NCBI GenBank assembly: GCA_029948255.1 | Contig: JALIZF010001504.1 | Span: 186,001-250,000, forward strand | Direction of reading: 5' to 3' | Origin: Telmatactis stephensoni | Taxonomy: Eukaryota; Cnidaria; Anthozoa; Actiniaria; Isophelliidae | Length of the DNA: 64,000 nucleotides | In this document: positions 46,501-55,394 of the stretch, in pieces | How the letters are laid out: the number at the start of each line of letters is the position of its first letter | How positions within the stretch are numbered: the first letter of the stretch is position 1 | Translations under genes and position numbers: made by a program | The notes under the pieces: model-generated | The model's database searches: none | Seen by the model: only the letters and a program-made list of their open reading frames with translations | What the model was told of the DNA's origin: nothing

Positions 46501-47778
46501 ATGCGTCTATACTCTAATATATGCACAGATGACATCAAAATTTGTCGAGAACAAAAACGTACTGTTGCTCTCACCACATTTTGACATCTTCTGTGCATGT
46601 ATTATAGTACAGACCCACAGAAAAATGGAATATATTTTTATGTAAAATTCATTGAAACATTTCGACAAAAGATTCCATTAATAATAATGGAAACTTTATT
46701 CTATATTTATACAACAATTACAAATCTCTCTACTTAAAGGCAATTTGCAATTGACTACTCGAGTGATAATAATAATAATAATAATGATCATTTATATAGC
46801 ACCTATCCAAAATCTGCTCTAGGCGCTTTACAAAAACATATACTGAACATGCATGGTAGACTGTGAGCATAGGATGGCGCCTTGGGCTGCCGCTATACAC
46901 AGTCCGTACCATGAAAATTAATTTTAAAATAGTCACTACAAATTACTGCACTACAAATTACTGTTTAAAATTACAATCAAAACACAATAAAATAAGATTT
47001 CACTGATGCATGATGGCCGTTGGCTCAGTCAAGCTCATCCGCCCTTTGATAGGTCTTGTTTTTATTCCTGCTGGGTGTCATGCCACCCTCCTCATCAGAA
47101 AGAACCTGGTGGGGAGCCGGTTTAGACGCCGACGACCCGTCCATGTGGCAGGTAGTACTGGGTTACATGTTACCAGTAGCAGGCTCCAGCCTGACCTGTC
47201 CTATTATGTCATCTATGCCTGTGTACTGTAATCACACACAGTTCTTGACCAATCAGAGCACATGTAATATACCAATTATTGTATAAAATGCTACTTACAT
47301 GTAAGAAGACTTGAAAAGATCATTATAAAGATCACGTTATGGGCAACACTTTAATAGCTTATTCACATGAGATAAAAATATTTATATTTAACCATTTTTG
47401 TTATAAATTGTTTTAATATTCTCATAATTTGTTATTATGTTTAGAAATGCTCATCAAAATTCATCATCAACTCTTGCCGCGACATTACCATTCCTACCAG
47501 TTCATCCTGGACAAGCCAAACCAGACTACCACACAACAACAGTGGTAACACCCACATCAAGTACAACCTCACCCACCTCCCCAAGGGATCGACCAATGGA
47601 AAGAGCAAATGATTCTTCTCGCTTATCTCATTCATCACGGTCAAGTTCACAATCATCTCTATCTCAAGGATCGACTCCGCTGCACAGTTCTAAAGCCATC
47701 AATGTTGGGACAATATCACCTTCTGTACAAGCCCTTGATTATGCTGATGGAAGTGCATTATTCTCACCCACCACATAA
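40533..47778 (+). CDS. GOPC: Golgi-associated PDZ and coiled-coil motif protein (GOPC/PIST/CAL)
   Basis: Seven exons splice in frame: 40533-40748, 42681-42845, 43536-43711, 44751-45042, 45575-45831, 46250-46339 and 47445-47778, giving 509 aa (human about 460). Exon 1 begins [20 protein letters not shown] and continues with [11 protein letters not shown] and [12 protein letters not shown], the diagnostic N-terminus. Exons 2-4 form the coiled coil ([42 protein letters not shown]) and the invariant [15 protein letters not shown]. The PDZ domain spans exons 4-5 (about residues 268-357), with binding loop GLGISIT and [10 protein letters not shown]; intron 4 splits the loop just before GGKEHG. The Ser/Thr-rich tail encoded by exon 7 is longer and less conserved. 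The protein acts at the trans-Golgi, binding Rho-family and Rab proteins and the C-termini of membrane cargo to control trafficking. All introns are GT-AG. Confidence 0.96.
41463..41535 (+). repeat. tRNA-derived SINE fragment in GOPC intron 1
   Basis: gcaTGGTTGAGTGGtcagagagtctgtctcac fits a tRNA-Ser/Leu-type A box, and a degenerate B box (aagtttgagtac) follows at the right distance. The acceptor stem does not pair, so this is not a working tRNA. Confidence 0.45.
41820..41925 (+). repeat. LINE-like 3' end with (TATC)n tail
   Basis: ttctgaatggtttaccctgcttaaataaaag followed by tatctatctatctatctatt is typical of a retroposon 3' end. No coding part remains. Confidence 0.45.
42990..43165 (+). repeat. 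tRNA-derived SINE in GOPC intron 2
   Basis: A box TGGCAGAGCGG (42998-43008) and B box GTTCGATCC (43043-43051) are correctly spaced. A conserved body follows: gacggggcatcacatgtggcttgagtttcttgtttgttctctccct. That body matches an abundant cnidarian SINE family by eye. It lies in sense orientation within intron 2. Confidence 0.75.
44213..44731 (+). repeat. GOPC: (ATTC)n tetranucleotide microsatellite, about 518 bp
   Basis: About 129 uninterrupted ATTC units in GOPC intron 3, ending 20 bases before the exon 4 acceptor (aaatgttacag|aattc). Decayed forerunners (attcattcattcatc, tgattgattgatt) lie at 44050-44140. The array stands where the branch point and polypyrimidine tract of exon 4 would normally be. 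Confidence 0.97.
45120..45460 (+). repeat. Pyrimidine-rich (TTCC)n low-complexity tract in GOPC intron 4
   Basis: Almost pure C/T sequence of degenerate ttcc, tccatcc and ttcct units. It gives long spurious Ser/Pro/Phe ORFs on the plus strand. It fills most of intron 4. Confidence 0.9.
45855..46110 (+). repeat. Degenerate (TCCCA/TCCTA)n minisatellite in GOPC intron 5
   Basis: Repeating tatcctatcc, tcccatc and ttctaccat units extend the exon 5 reading frame spuriously beyond its donor. Confidence 0.85.
46486..46637. mobile_element. MITE in GOPC intron 6
   Basis: The left arm attccatttttccatgcgtctatactctaatatatgcacagatgacatc is mirrored by gacatcttctgtgcatgtattatagtacagacccacagaaaaatggaat. 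A related half copy (gacgtcatctgtgtatctattagagtacagacacacggaaaagtag) lies at 48648-48693. Confidence 0.75.
46760..46835. repeat. Retroposon-end repeat (ATA)n tttatatagc…ggcgctttacaa
   Basis: gataataataataataataatgatcatttatatagcacctatcc and ctgctctaggcgctttacaaaaa match a motif found at the ends of many marine invertebrate SINEs or MITEs. The remainder of intron 6 (46840-47444) shows no exon. Confidence 0.5.
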
Positions 47779-48262
47779 TAATAAGTTATCCATTGAAAAG
47801 GGTTGTAATTTTTGGTGTATTTTGTTTGTTCTACATTGGGGCCTGGTTTGCCTTAATTATATTTCATTCTTTAGATACCTATGGATGTTGGTAATATGGA
47901 TGCAGATGATGGGCCATTATTTGAGCAATATACATGTAACATGCACATGCATGTCTCTGTACTTTGATATAAACATGATGAGAGATATAGGAGCATAGGA
48001 ACACAAAGCCAAATGTTTCTCTTACTTTTCAAGTGCTTTACATCTTTCAGAGTGTTTGTAGCACAGAACAGAGACAATAGGGATCCATTTTTGTTGCTTT
48101 TATAAAATATTTTCAAGGTTTTTGTGTGAACCATGTCTCTTTCCTCTGATATAAACATGGTAGGCAGCCAATCAGCGTGCACGTTATATCTCAGATATTT
48201 CATATGGTATTGCACAAGATAAATATTTTTGTAGCTCTGAAAATATATTTTCTTTATAACAA
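47779..48262 (+). other. GOPC 3' flank, no further gene
   Basis: Presumed 3'UTR and downstream DNA of GOPC. Short ORFs have no recognisable domain. Confidence 0.45.
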
Positions 48263-48522
48263 CAGGGGCGAATCCAGCTTTTTTAAAGAGGGGGTGCCTT
48301 TTTTATGGTAGACTTACAAAGCACGCGCGCGTGTGATTTTTCCCGCCACCACAGGCTTCCCGGTCCCAAAACGATTAAAGTAGCAGGCGCGCGTGGTGTG
48401 CTGGTTTTCCCGCCACAAATACAACCACAGCCTTCCCAACCCAAAAATGATTGATGAAAAACGTTTATATTTGAAAAAAGCTTTCACCGCCGTCCAATGC
48501 ACCTCCCCTGGATCCGCCCCTG
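48263..48522. mobile_element. hAT-like MITE, caggggcgaatccag termini
   Basis: Begins caggggcgaatccagc and ends ctggatccgcccctg, the inverted terminus type of hAT elements. aacaa flanks both sides, a shortened or offset target duplication. The interior contains two copies of tttttcccgcca but no transposase. Confidence 0.75.
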
Positions 48523-48889
48523 AACAAGACAGTTTGAGATGTGTTCTTCAGTGAATTGCACTTCCCAAATTCTCTGGTTTCAAAGTTACAAATCTATAAA
48601 AAGACCTCATCTTGTACCATTTTATAATGTACTTTTCTCACCACACTGACGTCATCTGTGTATCTATTAGAGTACAGACACACGGAAAAGTAGACGCTAT
48701 TTGTTAATATTTATGTATATGCTTTTTTGAAGCTTTCACCATGATGAATGATAATGATGATGCCTGATGAATTATATTTTACCAATGATGTCAATGTCAA
48801 AGCTGCGTAACATACATAATCAAAACTATTACAATTTCCTCAAATCTGATTGGTTGAAAGACTGCTCTATTTTTCACTAATCAAGCTGT

Positions 48890-49275
48890 AGGTTGTAATT
48901 GGGTAGTGTAATTGGACAGTTGGCTGTAATTGGACACCTGTAATAGGACAGGTTTTGCATTTTGAGCGCGCGCAGTTACGTAATCGCTACGCCATTAAGC
49001 GCGCCCTCAAGAGATTTTTCACTATTTTTTCTCGCCTTTTCAACAAAATTTGGTCATTTTAGTTGCGCTTAGAATTGATTAGCATGAAAGCATTTTTCTC
49101 GGAAGTTGTAATAGTTATGATTAATTGGTAATAGGACTTCGTGTCGTCCAATTCTGTCTATAATTATACTCGGAATAAACAAATTGGACTCCCGCTACGC
49201 GGTCGTCCAATCCTGTTTATCCCTCGTATGATTACAGACCGAATTGGACTCCACTCAGTCCTATTACCATCATTA
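48890..49275. repeat. Repeat rich in gtaattggac / gtccaatt units
   Basis: Multiple copies of taattggac, aataggac and their complements (gtccaattctg, gtccaatcctg, agtcctatta) lie on both strands between 48895 and 49270. This fits a fold-back element with subterminal repeats. Nothing coding is inside. 49276-49837 shows no feature. Confidence 0.5.
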
Positions 49276-49837
49276 ATGAAACTGTTATTATTCTAAGGAC
49301 ACTAGAGTGATTTTCTTTAAAATTTTTAAAAACTTTAATTCATGCACTATATGGAATTCTAGATGCTCATTGGCTTATTTCAGTGTGGTGTACGCCAATA
49401 ACATATGAAACAAAAACTAATAGAAAATGTGTAATAGAGTGATTACAGTAAACCCGTGAAATACAAAAGTGAATGTTTACTTGTTATGTAATAGTTTGAT
49501 AGAAAGAAAACAATGGAAATAAGGTCTACCAGTGTCTACTAGTCTACTAACTATTTCATGGGTTTAATGCAATCACACTACTTATCCGATAGCTACAATT
49601 TACAACAAAAAGGCGATTTTCAAACTTTTTCAGTAATACCACTCTACCAGATTATTAATAAAATAGATACAAAAGGAAATTCGGCGTTGATAAAAGCACT
49701 TTAGAGGTTCATTATTATTAAAAATAGAAAGAAAATAGTATTTTTAGATCCTCTGAATTTCAAGGGAAGTAATAAAAGTAAAAAATTACAATTAAATCTA
49801 CTTTATATCTAACGTGTTGTTTCATCTCCTCGTTCAA

Positions 49838-49890
49838 TCTCGTCACGCAACGCCTCCCTCGTTACATACGGGAGGCGTTGCGTGACGAGA
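49838..49890. repeat. Hairpin with perfect 21-bp arms
   Basis: tctcgtcacgcaacgcctccc (49838-49858) and its exact complement (49870-49890) flank an 11-nt loop. The cgtgacgag / gcaacgcctccc core is a frequent cnidarian MITE terminus. Confidence 0.85.
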
Positions 49891-49904
49891 CAACGCGGCT
49901 GCGA

Positions 49905-51330
49905 AGGACTGACTATCAGCATGTATACAATTTGTCTGCGCATGTCTGTGTTTTGGGCTTGAAATTCATTTGCATATCGAATGCAAGAAATTTTATGTTG
50001 ACACGGAATATTTGGCTGAATATCTCGTTCTTCAAAATTATGTTCAACTACCGAAATAATGAGACAACTAAAACATGAGCAGTCTACCTACCGCTGGTGC
50101 GCTGTGGATAACTATCCAGATCGAAGGCACCCCAGATGGGAAAATATCGCGCGTCAAAGTCAGTAGAAAGTTGTGAGAAGGACCAGAACTCCGCACTTTC
50201 GAGTTATAATGTTGGCGTTGAATTCATGTATAAGGTAAATTTAGTAATGGATGTTATTACAAACATGGTACTGTTGGAATTGGATCTAATAAGAGTACTC
50301 TGGACTTCATTGATTGTTGAACAATTAGCCATGTTTACTGGAATCTTGTACTTTTTCGCGCAAAATTCTTGCAATTCATTCTGAAAATTGTACATCTTTG
50401 ACAGCGCCCCCCTGCAAAATTATTTAATAATACGCTTTTTCCATGCTTCGTTCTTGTAAACCAGAGCTTTCTTGGTGGAAACTCCTGGTCCCTCCATGTG
50501 ATTTCAAGCAATGTTTACAGCCGGGTTCAAGCCTTGTTAAAATTGACTAAATTCGGTAGCCTATATTTTATAATCTGTAACATTTATCTAGAAGTTAATG
50601 ACCTATTTTTATACATGGTGAGGCATACAGTTTGTGCCGTATGAAGCAGCGTTCTTTACGTTATAAAAAAGCAATAAATTCATCGCTGAAGTTTGCATGC
50701 AAACAACGTGCTTGGAAACACGTTCACAAAAATGCTTTGGATCACATGTAGGGGCCACGAGTTTGGACTATAAAAGCTCAGTTTGGCAAGAAAGAAACGT
50801 GGAAAAAGCGAATTACTAAATAAATTTGCTGGGGGGCGCAGTCTAAGATGTAAAATTTTGAAAGTGAATTGCAAGAATTTTGAGCGACATTCCAGTAAAC
50901 ATGGCTAATTATTAAACGATCGATGGAGTCTAAAATACCCTTATCGGGTCTAATCTACACAGTAACTTGTTGTTAATGGCTTTCACTGCTTAACGTACCT
51001 TACATATAAATTTAGCGCCCACAATATTACTCGAAAGTGAGGAGTTCTGGTTCTTCTCACAACTTTCTACTAACTTTGACGCGCGATATTTTCCCATCTG
51101 GAGTGCCTTCAGTTTGGATAATTATCCACAACGCACTAGCGGTAGGTAGACTGCTCATGTTTCAGTTATCTTAGTATTTCGGTAGTTGAACATAATTTTG
51201 AAGAACGAGATAGCCAGCCAAATGTTCCATGTCAACATAAAATTTCTTGCATTCGATATGCAAATGAATTTCAAGCCCAAAATACAGACATGCGCAGACA
51301 AATTGTATACATGCTCTGACTATCTCGATC
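49905..51330. mobile_element. 1.4-kb inverted-repeat element, about 620-bp arms
   Basis: The left arm runs from ctatcagcatgtatacaatttgtctgcgcatgtctg inward to about 50530. The right arm is its mirror from about 51330 back to 50690. The outer 400 bp are roughly 90-95% alike by eye (for example tgcatatcgaatgcaagaaattttatgttgaca). The inner arms are more diverged. About 160 bp separate them. No transposase frame is seen, so it is a non-autonomous fold-back element. Confidence 0.8.
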
Positions 51331-51394
51331 AAGAAAGCATTCCCTCCCCTTCTCTACCCTTCACGGGCATATAATGTACAGAGCTGCGACGGTA

Positions 51395-51435
51395 CCAAAA
51401 GGAACTGACGTAACTTCCGTTTTCTGACACTTTCG
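51395..51435 (+). promoter_or_regulatory. Candidate promoter elements of the GT31 gene
   Basis: aactgacgtaacttccgttttc combines a CRE-like tgacgtaa and an ETS-like acttccg about 200 bp upstream of the start codon. This is weak evidence from short motifs. Confidence 0.25.
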
Positions 51436-51614
51436 ACCATACAACCGGTATATAACAATGATCGAGAATGATTTTGAAACAAGATTGTTCAACTGCTTTT
51501 TCGGTTTCGAAGTTTTGTTATCTTAAGGCACAGTTCACTACATATTCACCATAGCAGTTCAGCCTGTATTGCTGTCGCCTCCAATAATCAGAAAATGTAT
51601 CGATAAAAATCGGA

Positions 51615-52682
51615 ATGATAAACCATCCGAGGATTTTCTTCAGTATCGCGAGAAGGCGAAAGATAAAAGGTTTATTGCTATCCCTCTGCTGCTTTGTATT
51701 TCTCTCGGTGGCTTTTCTCAATATCGGCCAAAGTAGACCTGGGAGAGTTTTACCAAGACTGTCCAATCAGTTCACTCTTATTTTACCTACCGTCGCAGAA
51801 CCAAAAATATCCAGTCAAGAAGATGTCGTCCTCGTCGTGGTAGTCAATTCCGATGCTTCGGGAGGAGATCATCGTCGACTGCGAGAAACTATTCGCCAGA
51901 CATGGGGAAACTCCACAGCCTTATCTACTCCGCATTTCAAGAACTGGAAGCTATTTTTTGCTCTTGGTGTCAGTAAAAATTCTAGCGACCATCAATTAAA
52001 TTTAGAAGAAGCTTTGGAAAATCAGGACGTTATGATAGGTAACTTTAATGACAGTTACTTCAATCTGTTAACCAAAACTCTAATGAGTCATTACTGGACG
52101 ATAACAAGAATTTCTTGCAAGTATATTCTAAAGACTGATGACGATGTCTTCGTTAGAGTTCCACAATTAATAAATTGGTTACAAGAGGTTGGGTCTCCCC
52201 AGCCATTTTATGGGGGATTCCTCAACCCAAATCTTGAAGTCTCAAGGGACCCGAAAAGTAAGTGGTTTATTACTAGAGAGCAGTATAGCGAGGAAAAATG
52301 GCCACCGCTATGTTACGGAGCTTATCATGTCATCTCTACTGATATTATCCCAAAGATAATCAACTACACTAAAGTTGCTAGACCACATCATGTAGATGAT
52401 GCATTCATCGCTGTAGCCTTGCATCATTACGGCATCAACGCAATACAGATTCCAAGATTCGACTTTCAGCATCCGTTTAGAGATAGAACAGTCTGTGAAT
52501 TGGACAATGCTATAGCTATCGCTCACCAACTGAGCTCTTCAGCAATGTTGAAATATCACGAATTTTATCGACACAAAAACTCGTCGAACGGAATCAAATG
52601 CTTGACGTCATTATCTGCAAGTATCCACAATCCAAACTTGCTGTTAACAGCTTGGTACTTTTTACTCGTGCCCAGGCCGTAG
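51615..52682 (+). CDS. Beta-1,3-galactosyltransferase-like protein (GT31), type II Golgi membrane
   Basis: Single exon, 355 aa from ATG 51615. An Arg/Lys-rich cytosolic tail and a membrane anchor at about residues 18-37 (IKGLLLSLCCFVFLSVAFLN) precede the lumenal enzyme. GT31 motifs in order: RRLRETIRQTWGN, then NFNDSYFNLLTKTL, CKYILKTDDDVFVRV with the metal-binding TDDD (D175-D177), PPLCYGAYHVIS, and HHVDDAFIAVALHHYG in place of the usual EDV motif. It would add galactose or GlcNAc in beta-1,3 linkage; donor and acceptor are unknown. The last codons, reading YFLLVPRP-stop, come from a dispersed hairpin repeat (52664-52694), so the native C-terminus has been replaced or lengthened. The catalytic part is intact. 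Confidence 0.86.
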   Translation: MINHPRIFFSIARRRKIKGLLLSLCCFVFLSVAFLNIGQSRPGRVLPRLSNQFTLILPTVAEPKISSQEDVVLVVVVNSDASGGDHRRLRETIRQTWGNSTALSTPHFKNWKLFFALGVSKNSSDHQLNLEEALENQDVMIGNFNDSYFNLLTKTLMSHYWTITRISCKYILKTDDDVFVRVPQLINWLQEVGSPQPFYGGFLNPNLEVSRDPKSKWFITREQYSEEKWPPLCYGAYHVISTDIIPKIINYTKVARPHHVDDAFIAVALHHYGINAIQIPRFDFQHPFRDRTVCELDNAIAIAHQLSSSAMLKYHEFYRHKNSSNGIKCLTSLSASIHNPNLLLTAWYFLLVPRP

Positions 52683-52694
52683 GCCGGCACGAGT
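52664..52694. repeat. 31-bp hairpin terminus at the GT31 3' end
   Basis: actcgtgcccaggccgtaggccggcacgagt is the exact reverse complement of 3699-3729, and the following tctaggttta is shared. It supplies the last sense codons and the stop of the GT31 gene. Confidence 0.8.
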
Positions 52695-53198
52695 CTAGGT
52701 TTACCTTTTCTATAAGTCTATCTTTCGTCGTCGTCGAGAATCTGCCATGAAAACGAGGCAGTCATGAAAACGAGGCAACGCACGTGTTAGAATGATGCAA
52801 CAATCGATCGTGACTTGCACTACGCAAGGTAGCTGGTGTTCAGGGTGTTGTGATTTGGATTTCGTCATGGTGAATTTCTTTCCTGCTGGGACGCTCAATA
52901 CGCACACGCCGTTCGCGGTAGACCCTCACTAAAAGATGTCGAGCATCAGTTTCGAAAGGGGTCGTTCCGCGAACTCCAGAACCAAAAGAAATCAGAGATT
53001 ACTAGAAAGAATACCAGAAATACTCAGGAATGCCAAAGACACTCAAAGCTCAAATGAACAAACGTACAAACTTACTCAAATGAACTTGAATGAACTCAGA
53101 GATACTGAGAGGAACTCAGACGACAAAACAAATACTAAGCTTTAGTAAACAGGAACCTCAGTGACGACTTCTCAGCTGGTGAGAGAACAACCAACCAT

Positions 53199-53942
53199 AT
53201 GGACGCTATATTGGAATCTCTCAGGATGACACATGCCGTTTCAGAATCAAGAAACCTTGGATTTATATCAATGACAGTGAGGATAAGTGTTTTCTTTATT
53301 ATTTTGTTTGCAGTTTTAAACAGTTTCTTAAGCAGTCTATCGTTCATTCAGCTATCAGTAGCGAGCGTGTTGATCTCTGCCATGTGCATGGTTCTGGTTG
53401 TACAACATTTCATAAATGTGTCAACAGAGACACTAGTAAACTCTCTACAAAATGACTGCGATGTGTTTGAAAAAACTGTACAATTATTTGTTTATCCCAA
53501 TAAAGAGTCGCATTTATTCGAGGAATGCAGGTCTCGTTATGATAAATTTCGTATTCATCAGTATGTTGAGCACAAGCCTCGTGTTGTTTCTTGTGATCGA
53601 CAGCCGAGTAGAATCCCAGTCAAACCGCTCACACGTATTTTGCACAAAAGCAGAAAAATACGGAAAAAAGTTAAAAATTATGTAATGAAAAATGTGCCTA
53701 TGTCGTCTAGGATGCATTGCTTTGTCAATAAATGTAATTTTGATCACGAAGGAGTGAAGTATCCCAGGAGTTATCATCGAAAGTTTAAAAGATACCCTGC
53801 TATTGCTTTTAAACCCAGACGGTGGAAACGTTGCTCTAGACATTCACTTTTTCTCTTTCATAAAAGAGTAATGAATGCTAAGTTTACTTTATTATTCTCC
53901 CCTATTGTCAAATCCAAGTTCACAAAAATGTACTTCCTGTGA
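53199..53942 (+). pseudogene. Helitron-associated ORF with membrane segments and basic tail
   Basis: 247 codons. Residues 25-70 hold two strongly hydrophobic stretches (ISVFFIILFAVL; SVASVLISAMCMVLVV). The C-terminal half is very basic and Arg/Lys/His-rich (RILHKSRKIRKKVKNYV, RSYHRKFKRYP). One frame slip after the stop, the sequence continues into the 2A-like motif, so it was the upstream product of a polyprotein. Function is unknown; no family was recognised. Confidence 0.5.
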
Positions 53943-54003
53943 TTTATCCCATGTTTTTAAGAGCCTTAATCACAGAATCAACCACTGTAATTTTACCCTA
54001 AGC

Positions 54004-54030
54004 AGAGATATAGAAAAAAATCCTGGTCTG
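54004..54030 (+). other. 2A-like ribosome-skipping motif, last residue altered
   Basis: The frame reads RDIEKNPGL, against the 2A consensus D-V/I-E-x-N-P-G-P. The final Pro, where chain release occurs, is Leu here, and a stop follows three codons later. Its place between two ORFs fits co-translational separation in the intact ancestor. Confidence 0.65.
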
Positions 54031-54038
54031 GCACAGTA

Positions 54039-54775
54039 ATTGATGCCAACAAAACAATTTGTGCTCCATATTCTCAAGGTAACACTGTATTATATGGGTC
54101 AAATGCTGGTCGTCAATGTGTAGCCATGTCCCTGTGTGCATTGATATACAAACATAGGAACTCAATAAGTTGTTCAGCAGATTTAGTAAGGATTATGAAT
54201 ACTGGGAATGAGTTATATTCTGTCCTGTCAAGATTGTGCAACCAAGATTTTTACTATTGACAGAATTACCTCAAATGGTAACTGTATTAGAAACTAATTA
54301 TCAGATGGAATACAGCCCAAGTAATACTGGCAATATACATCATGTCTCATCAACTGTTGATTTCCTCTACTGCATGCCCCTAGGTAACGCTATGCAAATT
54401 TTAATTGGAGAAAATTACCAGTCATTTCTGCTAACTATCCAATGTATCACAGTAGCTATTTACTGTTATGGTGATGGAAGATTTAGGATATTTGACTCTC
54501 ACGCTCCTAGTTCATCTGGTCTCCCCCATCCTCAAGGTACTTGTGTACTCCTGGATGTCAATGACATCAATGCTTTAGTAAATTACTTCCAGAGTTTGTA
54601 TGACAATTTAACAGGTTTATTTGAACTCAGAGGAGTTAGTATTACTGAGCTATGCATAGAAAGCAATAATACTGAAAATCCTTTTAAGCCATGTGAACAG
54701 ACTGAAGTGATTGGCAAACCTGTAGATGATGATCAGCAAAGCAATAGGAGTAACCTCAAATTTGAATGTCAATAA
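54039..54775 (+). pseudogene. Helitron cysteine-protease-like domain (tegument-type deubiquitinase-like)
   Basis: The frame from 54039 reads KTICAPYSQGNTVLYGSNAG, RQCVAMSLCALIY to a stop at 54258. The domain then continues in another frame (TVLETNYQMEYSPSNTGNIH, FRIFDSHAPSSSG, HPQGTCVLLDV, VNYFQSLYD). The RQCVAMSL Cys and FDSHA His match the catalytic pair of papain-fold proteases resembling the C76 deubiquitinase family, a pattern I recognise from cnidarian Helitron proteins. Two frameshifts break it. A third shift at 54720-54775 leads on to the segment ending GNMFY at 54908. Confidence 0.6.
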
Positions 54776-54908
54776 TACCAATGGTATTACCTTGAGAAGT
54801 TGTTGTGCTCTGTCATTTTACTGTATTTGTTTTTCTATAATTAAACCCTGTAGCTATTGGAATTCAGACACACTGGACTCAATTTCTGATCATGGAAACA
54901 TGTTTTAT

Positions 54909-55394
54909 GCCATCCCTCATAGTTATATCAAAATATTACATGAATCCTGACATGATTGCTGACCGAGCTAGCTCTGTTTGATGGGAAAAAATGCCAGACA
55001 CTACTCAAATGTGTTGGATAAAATTTGGCTATGTGCCAAGGGCACATAACCGCTTTTATTATAAATAACATTCATTAATGAAATGGTCAAATTGACCTTC
55101 ACATAACAAATCCGATATGTGCCCCATCAAAGGTGAGGGCTACAAACCGCCAAACAACATAACGACTAGATGACTGGATGGAATGGGGAGGAGGAGGGTA
55201 AAAATTTGCAAATGAAAACCAAGAGCTGAAAAATGAAGCTACCTACTTTATAAATTTTTCATGGCAAAGCTCCCCTAGAGGGGGGTAACCAAATAATCAA
55301 TTCCAACATCTTGGCCCCAGGCCTCCCACTGTTTTACACCAGTCATTCAAAATGAGGGATAACATAAAAATTATTATTGCTAACAATAATACCC
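54909..55394. mobile_element. Short (486-bp) deletion derivative of the element at 55400
   Basis: Starts gccatccctcatag and ends taataccc. The first 246 bp repeat those at 55400-55645 and the last 196 bp repeat 61010-61205. Only 44 bp in between are unique. TTTAT lies on both sides. Confidence 0.85.

Noticed and set aside
53514..53843. 109-codon minus-strand ORF and 77-codon plus ORF at 53452
   Set aside because: Shadows of the Helitron-associated basic ORF.
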